Assembly: GCA_963669155.1 (NCBI GenBank) | Contig: OZ022586.1 | Span: 5,560,778-5,624,777, forward strand | Length of the DNA: 64,000 bases | From: Arbacia lixula | Taxonomy: Eukaryota; Echinodermata; Echinoidea; Arbacioida; Arbaciidae | Direction of reading: 5' to 3' | In this document: positions 53,189-64,000 of the stretch, piece by piece | Layout of the letters: each line of letters starts with the position of its first letter | Numbering within the stretch: the stretch's first letter is position 1 | Made by a program: the position numbers and the translations under genes | Notes under the pieces: model-generated | What the model was told of the DNA's origin: nothing | Databases searched by the model: none | What the model saw: the letters and a program-made list of their open reading frames with translations, nothing else

Positions 53189-53401
53189 CATTGATCGCTT
53201 CAATAACATGGACGTTAGGTGGGGACACAGTTGTTGTGTACGTGATGAAGTTACTGACTTTCACTTTGAGACGTTATTCACTCATACCATTTTTTTTCTT
53301 CAAAACCTATTGAAAAGTTTGCCTTATCGGCTGCCTATTTAAACTGAAATTTGATGAATTGAGAGAAGATTCTATACAAGTGCCTTATGAGAAATAGAAT
53401 T

Positions 53402-53860
53402 AAGGGGCATTCACACATACGACAAAAAGTGAAATTTGGAAATCGATATTTACATCGCGATTATTTTGCGTTTGTGCACAGAAAAATAGCCAAAAACCCT
53501 CGAGATCGCGATTCGCAGTTCTTCTAGCGATATTTTTAGAATCATCGTAATAAATTGTGTGAATCGCTTTGATGTATCCCACGATGCACAGCGCATAATG
53601 TACACATACGGTATTCGCTAGTCTGTCTATGGAAACACGCAAAGACAAAGTGCTGTATATCGTCGTGCGAACGTTCTATATGTGGGAAGTCAGAGGTTGA
53701 GGTCAATCTTCACAGATCATGAAGCGGACGTGCGCGTGCGCAGTGCCAAGCTTCTCTCGCCATCGATACGATTTTATTTCAGTGTGCGTGATGTGAACGC
53801 TTGTAAAAAAGATCCACTTTTCAACATGACCGTGTGTGTGAATGCCCTCAGAGATGACTT
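53402..53860. mobile_element. TIR element, about 455 bp
   Basis: GGGGCATTCACACATACGAC on the left matches the inverted CCGTGTGTGTGAATGCCCTC on the right, and further inward motifs are similar (TCGCGATT/ATCGATACG). It lies just after the FAM151-like stop, so the 3' UTR may include it. Short frames inside are not supported as genes. Confidence 0.65.
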
Positions 53861-54363
53861 GTCGAAATATCGCGAAATATGGATCGAAATATGACTGCCA
53901 ATGAAATATCTTTGGGTACAAATCAACGAAGAGTCTCGTTTTGTAGACGGTTACCATGGTTACTATAATACTATTCTATTTATTATATTCCGTTTATTAT
54001 TTTGTTGAGAAAATAGCTTATCAATTAGATTATAAATTCATATTGACAAACATCAAGTGAACATGTCGCTGATTTCTTAGGTTTACCACATTAACCTAGT
54101 GATTGCCTAGTTGCCTTCCAATGCTACAAATGAAGTCGTTCTTCCACTAAATACAGTTAAGACGAATTTAGCGACGTTTTTATTTATTTTGTACATATCA
54201 TATTTTGTAATAAGCCACCATGTCTTTTGTAGAGTACATTTTGAAAATTGGAATCGACGTCGCTCTCGGTGTCTTTCATTTTTGAGTGGTCTGTGTATTG
54301 ATCTGCGTATTGATATTGGCCCGTATTAAGAAGAGAATTTTTTACGCAACGTACTGAATCTGG

Positions 54364-55015
54364 GGAGCACTCGTTATTCCGAAGGTTCGTTATTCCGAAG
54401 GTTCGTTAGTCCGAAAACAAAATAAGGTTCGTCATTCCGAAGGTTCGTTAGTCCGAGAAAGAAATAAGGTTCGTTATTCCGAAGGTTCGTTAGTCCGAGA
54501 AAGAAATAAGGTTCGTTATTCCGAAGGTCCCGATGCTCCGAAGCTTCGTTATTCCGAAGGTTCACTATTCCGAAGGTTCGTTATTCCGAAGGTTCGTTGT
54601 CCGAAAACAAAATAAGGTTCGTTATTCCGAAGGTTCGTTAGTCCGAGAAAGAAATAAGGTTCGTTTTTCCGAAGGTTCGTTAATCCGAAAAAGAAATAAG
54701 GTTCCAACCTTATTAACGAACCTTCGGTAAAACGAACCTTCTTTCGTTTTCGGATTAACGAACCTCCGGTAAAGCGAACCTTATTTCGTTTTTAGATTAG
54801 CGAACCTTCGGAAAAATGAACCTTATTTCGCTTTCGGATGAACGAACCTTCAGAATAACGAATCCTATTATATTTTCGGATTAACGAACCTTCGGAATAA
54901 TGGCACAAATGCTCTGATTAACGAACCCTATTTTGTTTTCGGACTAACGAGCATCGAGGTATAGGCAATTTACGTGTTTCGGAATTACGAGCCTTCGGAA
55001 TATCGAACTGTAACT
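54364..55015. repeat. Palindromic CCGAAGGTTCG minisatellite in two opposed arms
   Basis: From 54364 to about 54700 units of about 42 bp contain GGTTCGTTATTCCGAAGG and TTAGTCCGAGAAAGAAATAA. From about 54705 to 55015 the same units run inverted (CCTTCGGAATAACGAACC). The whole can fold into a very long hairpin. A degenerate fragment is at 24835-24990. Confidence 0.88.
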
Positions 55016-55360
55016 CTGAATGTGTCCTAACTTCATGGTACGCCATATTAAACAACATGGCACATTGGTGCTTCAATATACATGTAATTGGTCTTGTCCT
55101 GGGAATCACTATGGTGTGTATATATGAGCTTGGCCACAGCATAATTACAGCAAATAATATAAATTACACACTGTTGTGATTCTGTGTTAAAAAGTAATGA
55201 TTTGGTGACAACATCAAATGATTTATTTGGCGCCCCATAAAGTTAATCGAGGTTTAGTACACCGTTTGCGTTAAACGTCTGTTAAGAATACGGGTCATAT
55301 GGCCAGTGCATTGAGCGTGGTTCCTAGGTCCACACTACCGGGAGCATTTGGATGTGAGTG

Positions 55361-55444
<84 letters not shown>

Positions 55445-56822
55445 GTGTAGGGGGGGGGGGGTGCGCGTGGTGTTTGCCCATTTTTTTTGTTCACGATGGG
55501 CACTTGGGAGAGAACGTTAAAGTCATCTACGAGTATCTCGACGTATACTTTCTAAACAGCTGATGTCGGTTGTACTTTTAATTCATTTACGTACAAAGTT
55601 CATAAATTGAAATTATGCTATATGACGGCTGGATTGCTCCGACCCAGCAATGGCTATAGCATACCAATATGGCCGAGAATAAAAAAAAACATGAATACCT
55701 TTAAAAAGCCACTTAATCTAGACTACAGTTGCATACGAAGAAATGTATGAACACTCCACTCCTCACCCACTCCCCACCGCCCCTACACCTCTCCTGTCAT
55801 CAACTCCCACCCCAGTCTTACTACCAGAAGGAGGATCAGTCAGCATCTTTATCTCAGATCTGTGACAATGCTATTTCATTTTCCTATTATTTTACACTAT
55901 TTTAGCAGAACTGTTTGTCACGCAATTTCTAACGCACATCGCTATGCAACAGAAGAAGATTTCCAAATACGGATTTGTAACAGTTCGTACTGTCATGTTT
56001 ATTTTTGGCTAATTGTTTAGCCTCTAGACGTCTGTGAGCATCGTGATGTGATGTGATGTCCAGACAGATGAGGAAGCAAATGTGTTCGCCTCACTTGAAC
56101 ATCTTTAACATTGAGTAACACATGCAATGTCATTGTGCTCGATCGTTCTTACAATAAACACTTGATGAAATTCCGAAGGGAAATATGAAAACGGAAGTAT
56201 CACCAAGGAGAATAGTTTTTACATAACTTTGTAATATTTATTAGAAATAAAGTGAAATGAAATTGATACCATGATAATTGCATAGACAGCGTAGTTTCTT
56301 TGCGTCACGTCTGAATAAGAAAGAAACTAAGGGAAAATGATAGGAAGGAAAGTAGCCAATTGCGAGTGGTCTTTCTCTTTTACCACACCACCGAGGTGGC
56401 GTATGAGGCGTCCCCCCTAATTTGGTTAAAAGACAAAATATCCCCCACATCCGCATGCAGCACACACACACATAAACACACACACATACACACACACATA
56501 CACACACACACTCACACACGCGCGTGCGCGCGTGTACATATAGGCCATCATAATGTTTAGGGACAGCCTCTTCAACCCCCCCCCCCCCCCCCAACACCTA
56601 CTTTTGAATCGCGTACAATAACAGTCTGCAGCGATTTCCCCCTCATTCAGCCATTCTGGTGAGTGGAATCAACACATTGATTTCTACCCGTCCAGTCGAT
56701 GGTCGTGTGGACAAGTTAAACTCTCCGTGCACTAGTCGTTCGGTGAGTACCAGTGATACACATCCATATTGCACAGAGCACCTTTCCGTCTGGGACAGCC
56801 CGGGTTAAACGTGATACTGAGG
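55016..56822. other. Intergenic with (TG)n, (AC)n and C tracts; no gene seen
   Basis: (TG)n at 55362-55448 followed by G12, (AC)n at 56459-56523, and C17 at 56576-56592. No supported exon. Confidence 0.5.
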
Positions 56823-56934
56823 ATGGTGCATCCGACAAGCATGGTTTTCATCGCCGTCGTGATCATGGTTTCTACCCTCCTTCCACGGGACAGTCTTGGC
56901 AAGCATGATGGACCCAAGATGAAGATGTCAAATG
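56823..56934 (+). CDS. Candidate first exon of a small secreted protein
   Basis: M at 56823 begins MVHPTSMVFIAVVIMVST, then LLPRDSLGKHDG, a good signal peptide, and the exon ends AAATG at a GTAAGAAC donor in phase 1. A Met 18 codons upstream (56769) is also in frame but would put the hydrophobic core too far in. An exon with matching phase is at 61889. The family is not recognised. Confidence 0.5.
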
Positions 56935-57557
56935 GTAAGAACCATTCCTTTCATCGTGTTCATATAAGTCTGTTCATTGATAACCCTTTGTGTGCCAGAT
57001 AAACTGCGTCTCTATGGCAATCCTATGTATTGTAAAAAAAAAAAGGCACATGTGACGTGCAAGTATTTTATAACTGATTCATCGTTTGAATGTTCAATGG
57101 TTGATGTTTTTTATGTGAACGCATCTATTTTACTTCAAACACTGAATCATTGTTGTTATACTGTATATAAGTGGACATTGAAATCCTTCAATTGTCACAT
57201 TTCATTGAAATTATGTTTACAAAACACAACCTTACCTTACCAACATATCTAGACGTGTTCGCTTGTGGCGGAATCACAAACAATTTAGTTTGTAAAAAAC
57301 GATTTGTCAAGAAATGAAAATCAATCGAAAATTTCACATGATTACATACACTGCGTTGAAATATTTGATATCCTTTAGCTTTAGTTTTAATTTCAGCTTG
57401 ATTCGATGTTTTACAATAAATTATTTGCAAGTAGAGTGTTAAAATGTTTGGTTAATACCTAGGAGTAACCAAAATAACGAAAATACCACTACAAGTCTAC
57501 AACCATCGCCTACCAGCGTGACTAGGAGGAGATTACCACAGTACCAACTATACGGTT

Positions 57558-57645
57558 ATGCGGGCCTTTTTGTTACTTTTGCATATTTGGCTTTGGTCCA
57601 CCGGCGCGGCCCGGTCAGGACATGACTTGGAAGGTTGTGAATTAA
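57558..57645 (+). other. Signal-peptide-like open segment next to element copy B
   Basis: MRAFLLLLHIWLWSTGAARS would make a plausible secretion signal, but the frame runs straight into the dispersed element at 57645 and no splice donor convinces me. It could be a first exon truncated by the insertion, or chance. Confidence 0.2.
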
Positions 57646-58675
57646 CAGTCAAAGCCGTTCTCCGTTATCGGAGAATGAACAAGTTCTCAGAAAATGGAGA
57701 ATATGTCGCAATCATCGAGCCTCCCTCGGTTCACCTACTTTCGCCTACGCGTGCAAAGTGAATGGCAAACCGCGACCGTTATCCAAATAAATGATTTGAA
57801 AAAATCATATTAAAAATGCCACCGGTTAGATTATCGTGTAAAGGAAGTATGTTAACTAAACAGTATTAAGGTTTCATCACGAAAAATTAAAAGATGATCT
57901 ATCCGGTGGAACTTTTGTTATTGGCAAAATGAATCCGTACCCGAGCATTCAATTTTCAAATTGTGATGCAGATAGCCTAATTCAATACGTCGGGTTTATT
58001 ATTCGTCAAACACGTACAATACACATACGCATTTACCGTAGCGGTTAATGCATGCGCTATGCACACCAGCGCACTCACCGAAGCTAGCATCGCAATCCTA
58101 CTTGATCGTTAGCGGTTATTCAGTTTTCTTTGTATTATCGCTTTAGCTACAGTCCTATTGGAAATATGATCCATTATTTTATGATGTTTTCGTAACATGA
58201 AAACATCAGTTGATGGGAAATATTCTTCAGTGAACAAGTGCTGCAATCGATCGCACAGAGTCTGCACGTACACAGTTGAGGAAAACACATCTGCAGCGGA
58301 ATCCAAAGGAACAGCTACCGGGGAGCGCCGGGGTGCTGTCTCTGTCAGCTCCGCTTGCGCCGCTTGCTTGCAGTCGAACTTCGTAGCTCTATCTAAATTG
58401 CCCGCTCCAAGCAAAAGTGAGTTTATCGAGGAAAACCCGTGGTTTCTGAAAGCAGCCCAAAAGCGGCACCATTCCTATTTTGTATGTGAGGCTTGCTGCA
58501 AGCATTTCAGTCGTGTTGTGATAGGGACTTCGGCTTCAAACTCGCAGCGCGCACACATAGTTTTCAATTTCGAATAGTACAGGCAGCCTGGAAGGAGAAT
58601 ACGATCTAACGGCTCAATGCGAGCCGTTCGCATCGAATTATTTACGCATCACCGAATATACTCTGATAATGGATA
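57645..58675 (-). mobile_element. Dispersed element, copy B (with 418-bp internal block)
   Basis: Reverse complement of copy A (16190-16815) outside 58061-58478. The internal block is flanked by CTAT on both sides, fitting either a 4-bp target duplication with insertion in B or a deletion between short repeats in A. The block is open on both strands (a roughly 130-codon frame on minus reading through SINSLLLGAGNLDRATK, and one on plus from 58197), so it may be a remnant of a protein. No known domain recognised. Confidence 0.78.
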
Positions 58676-59420
58676 TTATATTCCACATACTAAGAATGTT
58701 GCTATATGATTGGTCAATAGTTGATCACGTGATGAAGCGTAGTTTTTCCCATCTGATCACCTGAGCAGAAAAGTTCGTTACACTGTAGGTGATAGTACTT
58801 TTTTGAGAAGGAAAGTTCGTTACACTCTAGGTGATAGTACTTTTTGGTTTCGCTGATCTCTTCACTCCTCACAGTCCTAACGCGTGATCAATATTTTGAG
58901 TACGCGCGAAATAAAAGTGCGTAGCTCGGACTATCGGCGCAGACGACACCGCGGTGCGCGCGCGGAAATTAAAATTTGTGGTTATAGCGCGCTGCGCCGC
59001 GCGCGTACGTACAAAGCAGTGCAAGCCTTCCATTTCCCCCAGGCCCACACAGTATTTCACCAAAGCAAGTGTGCAATTCTCTACCACCTCGTACCAAAAT
59101 TGACCTAGAATTTCACTTGCCTGTAATCAATTACAATTATGAAGAGTATTCTCGGAGGATCTATGTTCTCACCGATACCGCACAGGTAAGATAATTTTGA
59201 TTACTTCTTGCTTTTCCGTCAAAATCTTACAAATTAGCGTCAACATGTCATTGTGTTCGTTGGAATTTGTAGAGTCTATATAGCAATTACGTGCACAAAG
59301 TCAATTTGCTTCCGGGTTTCGGAGCGTCGCGTGAATATGTAGCCGCACTGACACGAATGCTTTTGTACGTTAAATTGTCATTTATTTTATAGATTGTTGG
59401 TATCAGATGTGGAATATAAA
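58676..59420. other. Intergenic; short direct duplication
   Basis: AAAGTTCGTTACACTGTAGG..GATAGTACTTTTT occurs twice in tandem (about 58771-58846). GC-rich CGCGC blocks lie near 58930-59010. No gene recognised. Confidence 0.45.
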
Positions 59421-59593
59421 GCAAATAATCAACTTTTGGTTTCAGGCAATGAGACGAAATATCACTTCCTCGGCGATCTGAATGTATACGCTATCTTTCC
59501 TCAGCTAAAAGCTTCGGAAAGATAGCTACATCCAGATCGCCTCGGAAGTGATATTTCGTCCCATTACCTTCACCGACGTTGATTATTTGCTTA
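59421..59593. mobile_element. Foldback element, about 173 bp
   Basis: GCAAATAATCAAC begins it and GTTGATTATTTGC ends it. Inner arms AATGAGACGAAATATCACTT and GATCTG..GCTATCTTTCC are mirrored almost perfectly around a CTAAAAGCTTCGG centre. It could fold into a long imperfect hairpin. Confidence 0.82.
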
Positions 59594-60461
59594 ATATGTA
59601 CATGTAGTTCATGTGTAGTTGATTCGCCGTTTCGGGCAAAGGGACTTGGCTGATTAACATGAGATTTCTACTTGTTGGGTTGGGATGGGACAGCGGCGGC
59701 CGTGTCGGCCCCCCTCTGGAGATTCTGAAGAGGGGGTGGGAGGAGGGTGGGGGGAAAACTTCTAACGCGCATGCGCATAGGATAGAGAGATGGACAGATG
59801 CCAAATGTGTTCTAGGGCCCGTATCCTAAAGAGCTACGATTGACGTACGTTCGATAGATTAATCGTACGACGGATTTATCGATTTCTATCAATCGTAAAT
59901 CCGTATCTTCTCCGGGGTTACGGTGATAAAATGTTTAAATTATTGCTACAACAGGCCACTGGCAATTATTGACACAGGTTTTCTTCGTCAACGCAAGTAG
60001 TGCAGCTGTACTATTCGTATATAGAGGGTCATACCACCGCATTGTAACCCCGAAGTGTCGGCCTGATAGAAAGTTAGATTTATGATGCGGTAATTAAGGT
60101 GGAAAGTAGCCTGTCCCTCTTGCGGACCTAATTATGGAAGTTCCCTGACTTTGTCATCATTTGATGAGTGGCTATGTAACCTTTCCCTGGAATTGACAAA
60201 GCGTAATATGCGGTTTTGAGGAAATAATCTTCGATAATTGATCGAGCTTTCTTTTTTTCATACCACAAAAATAGACAAATCTTAGTGAAAACTAGTTAGA
60301 TTTTCATTTATTCCACAGGAGTTATAGTACCTCTGACCTTAAAATTTGACAGTTGGTATTCCAAAGATATGTGCTAAATATCTGCAAACTGTCATGAAGT
60401 TTAGAGATGTTTATAAAAGGGACGGGCCATTTTTCTTTCCGATGGTGTGTGTGTGGTTTTC

Positions 60462-60690
60462 CGTAGCCTAGTTACTAGTTTGATGAGTGCATAGTCACAA
60501 CCGAGTCTGTTAACAGCTATGTCTGGTAATACAGACTACGCTTCCTAATCCCTCTGACTTCCCTGGATCCTCCTTCTCGCCGGCGGGGAAGAGGATCCAG
60601 GGCAGTCAGAGGGATTACGGGGCCTAGTCTGTAATACCAGACATAGTTGTTAACAGACTCGGTTGTAGCCATGCTCTCCACAGGCTACAT
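60462..60690. mobile_element. Foldback element family F, copy 1 (about 229 bp)
   Basis: CAACCGAGTCTGTTAACAGC..TATGTCTGGTAATACAGACTA is mirrored by TAGTCTGTAATACCAGACATA..GTTAACAGACTCGGTTG, and GGATCCT/AGGATCC plus CCCTCTGAC/GTCAGAGGG lie nearer the centre. GTAGCCT/AGGCTAC close the ends. Confidence 0.85.
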
Positions 60691-61046
60691 TTTCCGGAGT
60701 CAAAACAGCACGTCGCATGTCACTGAAAAATACAAAGCAACAATATAAACACCAGAACAATAGTCTTGTGCATCAGTCTTTTTAATGAAATTAACGGACA
60801 TAGAATCTATTGTTAATTGCAATTGATCGCAGCAGGCATTCGTGTACGAAAAGTTACAATAGTTGGCAAGTTGCAACTAATTGCAAAGTTGCTACAGGTA
60901 ACAACTCATTTTTTTTTTCGTTTGGTGTTTTATTAAGGAACCAAAACGTTCTTTGTTCATTTTGTCCCTGTTCATTTTGGGGCCGGTGTGGAGGGCAATC
61001 AATTTGCATACACGCACATACACACAGCGATATCTTTGTTTTTGTT

Positions 61047-61106
<60 letters not shown>

Positions 61107-61888
61107 GCCTTCCTTTGCAGTGTATGTGTGTGTGCATTTGTCTGACTCCTCCCCCACTCACCACCCCCCCCCCCCCTCACCCATCCTCCCTCTCTCTTTC
61201 CTTATCTTTCCTCATTTCGCCCTCTCTTGTCTGCCTCCTGGTTTTCCTCTCCTTTTTTGTCCTTTCTCCCTCTCCCTCTGTCTGCCATGTCGGCATCGCA
61301 CCCTCTATTGCTCCCTCGCTTGTAACGGGTCACATGTAAAGCCGTAGCAACTTGAGAAGGAAATATGACAAATGTTATTATGTGCTTAATAAACCAATTA
61401 CAGAAACGGAAATGTGCTTGATGCAGAATCACAACGACGAGGAAGCAAAGTTTCACTCGATCTGCGTAACAACTTGTATCGATGAAAGCCTGTGTGACAT
61501 ATTTATTGCACTTTCCAAAAGGATTATAAACTAGTTTCCCAGTTGTGGGCGGTCACGGGTGGTAGATGTGACAATCAAAAGCACCCAAATATGGACATGA
61601 TGGACTTGAATTTTTGCTTCACTAGTAGATGTCTTTCTCTCTCACTCACTCACTCACTCACTCACTCACTCACTCTCTCTCTCCCTCTCTCTCTCCCCCT
61701 CTCTCTTTAATATAATGTCTGCCCACTACTTCATGTTGTGACTGACTGTCTGTTTGTCTGTCCTTCAGTCCCCCACCCCTCTCACTTACCCACTTACCCC
61801 ATCTTTGCTTGGACAAATGTGACAATCATTTCCGAAATTATTCCGCAAGTTTAGGATCTCAATTGTTTTCATATTTTCTTTTATGCAG
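60691..61888. other. Candidate intron region with (CT)n and (CTCA)n tracts
   Basis: (CT)n at 61053-61101, C13 at 61164-61176, pyrimidine-rich DNA to 61290, (CTCA)n at about 61641-61672. No exon recognised. Confidence 0.5.
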
Positions 61889-61951
61889 ACCACCCAGGTA
61901 AGGGAAGAAAATGCCCCTCTTCAGCCAGCTCGAATGATCCAAGCAACGCGG
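61889..61951 (+). CDS. Candidate second exon of the small secreted protein
   Basis: A strong TTTTCTTTTATGCAG acceptor and GTAAGCAA donor bound 63 bp, phase 1 on both sides, in frame with 56823-56934. It encodes HPGKGRKCPSSASSNDPSNA, low-complexity and polar with one Cys. Support is from splice sites and phase only. Confidence 0.42.
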
Positions 61952-62013
61952 GTAAGCAATGTGCTATGTCATTGATACTCTCGTCCTCTTCTTCTTCCTC
62001 CTACCTTTCGCTC

Positions 62014-62190
62014 CTCCTCCTCCTCCTCCTCCTCCTCCTCCTCCTCCTCCTCCTCCTCCTCCTCCTCCTCCTCCTCCTCCTCATTCTCCTCCTCATTCTT
62101 CTCCTCCTCCTCCTCCTCCTCCTCCTCCTCCTCCTCCTCCTCCTCCTCCTCCTCCTCCTCCTCCTCCTCCTCCTCCTCCTCCCCCTCCTC
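62014..62190. repeat. (CTC)n microsatellite
   Basis: Nearly pure CTC/TCC repeats, pure pyrimidine on the plus strand. Poly-Pro, poly-Leu and poly-Glu frames are artefacts. Confidence 0.95.
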
Positions 62191-62413
62191 TTCCAACCCC
62201 CACCTCCTCCTTTTCCTCATAGTCAATTTTTTTGCTTTACTTTCTCTCACTTCTCATCAATAATGGCACATTTTACCATGTTCATTCATACTATTACTGC
62301 TGCTGACGCTGCTGCTACAACTACTACTTCTTCTGTTACTTCTTATATAATCACTAGTACTTTTTTTTACTTCTTCTATTCCCGATACTGAGACTAATTT
62401 TTCTATACTTATA

Positions 62414-62429
62414 CTATGCTCTACTACTG

Positions 62430-62493
<64 letters not shown>

Positions 62494-62504
62494 CACTACT
62501 ACCT

Positions 62505-62561
<57 letters not shown>

Positions 62562-62610
62562 TAACTACTACTACTACTACTATTACGACTACTACTATGA
62601 CTACTACTGA
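62414..62610. repeat. (ACT)n microsatellite
   Basis: CTACTACTA repeats with a few ACC, ATA and TTA variants. Poly-Tyr and poly-Val frames are artefacts. Confidence 0.95.
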
Positions 62611-63550
62611 AAACACCACCGCGCCACCACCATCAAAACCACACATAATGTTGCCTAATAATTACAATGATAATAAGAAGTAGAAGAAATAGAACACGAA
62701 ACAATCATGAAAGCCTATGAGCAAATATTCACCTTTTGATTGAAATTAAGTTTAGATAAGTGAATGATACACATGTCTGAGTATGTAGGTATGTATTGCA
62801 TGCATACGGCAACTATGAAATTATTTTTGCTACCAATCTAATCTAGTCTATCGTCTAGTTATGCCAGTAAGTACCAATGTTTAGCAAATCTAACAAATGC
62901 ACTGGTAACACATTTTCTGACATTTTATTTTAACTCATGACGCAAAGGCTATTTATTATGCATCATTTTATTTCCCAAATAAGCAATACAAATCTGAAAT
63001 GTCTTAATTCTGATGTTAGCATTAAAAATTCAATGTTGGAAAATTGATAACAGCACAACGTCAATCATACGGACTAGGACTAATGCTTAAAACTTCCTCA
63101 AAAATATCTTTCAAGCTGTTTCTCACGCAGATAAGATTCCTGTTGCAGTAAACTGTGCATTATAGCAACCATAACATGAAATGATTTGTAAGTACTTGCC
63201 GTATCCGAGTTTTCAAGTACTCATCGTCAGTGTAGAGTTATAAATACATTGTTGTTGCCGCTGTCAGTGTCATGACTATCGCGGTTACCTATGGCGATTG
63301 CGCGATAGCATATTTACGATGGCGATCGTTAGTGAACGTAATCTAAACATCGAACGTGAGGCCAGTTAAATTCAACGCACGGCTCTCGACCAATCACATT
63401 GCAGTGTTATTCCTCGATCCATTTTATTAATACATTTTGAGTACCAAAGTGTGACGTATTATGAGCATATTGCCAAGAGACCCGCCTCTAAACTATAATG
63501 GGTAGAATAAGCAGCGGTGATCATAGTCCAGATACTGGCCTGTGTTTCAG

Positions 63551-63663
63551 GGTGGAAAATTTTTGTATGTGATGCGCCACCAACGTTCGTTGTCGGCGGA
63601 TTGCTAAATACAGTCCAGGGGGTGGACTACGGTGATGATAGCGGGGAGTCTACTTCGGATTAA
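63551..63663 (+). CDS. Tentative terminal exon of the small secreted protein
   Basis: After a CTGTGTTTCAG acceptor the frame that fits phase 1 stays open for 37 codons (WKIFVCDAPPTFVVGG, then LLNTVQGVDYGDD) to TAA at 63661-63663. Joined with the two upstream exons it would give a 95-aa secreted protein with two cysteines in the mature part. Weakly supported; it may be chance. Confidence 0.25.
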
Positions 63664-63843
63664 CCAACACTAGCCTTCTATTCGTTATATCCTACTCTGA
63701 AGCGATGATGTGAAGTACCAGAATTCTGCATAACTATGAATATGACGACATCACTTCCGTACTCTATATATCAAGACTGAAAAATATAAAGGTAAAACAA
63801 TTATAGGTACAGAGTATAAAAAAGATAAGTAGATGAATGGGTC

Positions 63844-63982
63844 TAGCCTAAATACTAGGCTGTGAGGTGCATGGACACAACCCAGTCTGTTAACAACTAT
63901 GTCTGATAAAACAGACTACACCCAGACATAGTTGTTAACTGACTGGGTTGGGTCCGTGTAACTCAGCCTAATAGCCAGGCTA
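63844..63982. mobile_element. Foldback element family F, copy 2 (about 139 bp)
   Basis: CAACCCAGTCTGTTAACAAC..TATGTCTGATAAAACAGAC and its mirror (GTTGTTAACTGACTGGGTTG form) match copy 1 at 60462; TAGCCTA and TAGGCTA-like ends close it. It lacks the BamHI-site-like centre of copy 1. Confidence 0.8.
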
Positions 63983-64000
63983 GGATTGGTCTTTTGTGAT

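Noticed and set aside
54374..54565. Repeated LRNNEPYFFLGLTN frame
   Set aside because: A 42-bp minisatellite read in one frame; the opposite arm does not keep it.
61959..62646. Poly-Pro, poly-Leu, poly-Glu, poly-Val and poly-Tyr frames
   Set aside because: Translations of (CTC)n and (ACT)n microsatellites.

Overview
The window looks like nuclear DNA of an invertebrate deuterostome, most likely an echinoderm such as a sea urchin, though hemichordate or lancelet cannot be excluded from sequence alone. The reasons are short phase-matched exons in long AT-rich introns, animal-specific families (a Cys-loop receptor, FAM151/menorin, four-jointed kinase), a CR1/Jockey-like LINE, and a very high load of microsatellites, minisatellites and foldback elements. 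No prokaryotic or viral gene organisation is seen.

Layout. 1-1000: a 157-bp satellite whose units each carry AGGTCA half-sites, in several a perfect DR1. 1225-1907: a single-exon protein with four unusual C2HC fingers. 3837-4683: a broken four-jointed (FJX1) kinase pseudogene. 4766-14693: six nearly identical head-to-tail copies of a ~1.6-kb element containing a tRNA-like pol III promoter. 17151-33500 (minus): a seven-exon nicotinic-type Cys-loop receptor gene that I assembled from splice sites and exon phases. Its introns are packed with mobile DNA: a tRNA-bearing tandem/inverted repeat (18.0-19.1 kb), two decayed copies of the 1.6-kb element (19.9-22.5 kb) and a nearly complete sense-oriented LINE (26.1-32.5 kb). 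34.5-39.5 kb: two copies of a terminal-inverted-repeat element whose ends carry long C/G tracts. 40.16-41.34 kb: a G-rich minisatellite. 41636-53188 (plus): a four-exon FAM151/menorin-like gene with an 8.1-kb first intron full of microsatellites. 53.4-64 kb: TIR and foldback elements, a palindromic CCGAAGGTTCG minisatellite, an inverted second copy of an element seen at 16.2 kb, and a tentative small secreted-protein gene (56823 to about 63663).

Functional picture. Only the two multi-exon genes (receptor and FAM151-like) are well supported as intact. They are unrelated in role and face each other. The receptor has a signal peptide, Cys-loop and four membrane segments, but lacks the loop-B Trp and the vicinal cysteines expected of a classical acetylcholine-binding subunit. 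The rest is mainly a record of transposon activity: tandem amplification, nested insertion, foldbacks, and a 72-nt tRNA gene with a UCA (UGA-reading) anticodon in three identical copies.

Limits. Everything was read by eye. Repeat boundaries are good to a few bases where a diagnostic motif is named and to about 10-30 bases elsewhere. No database comparison was possible.
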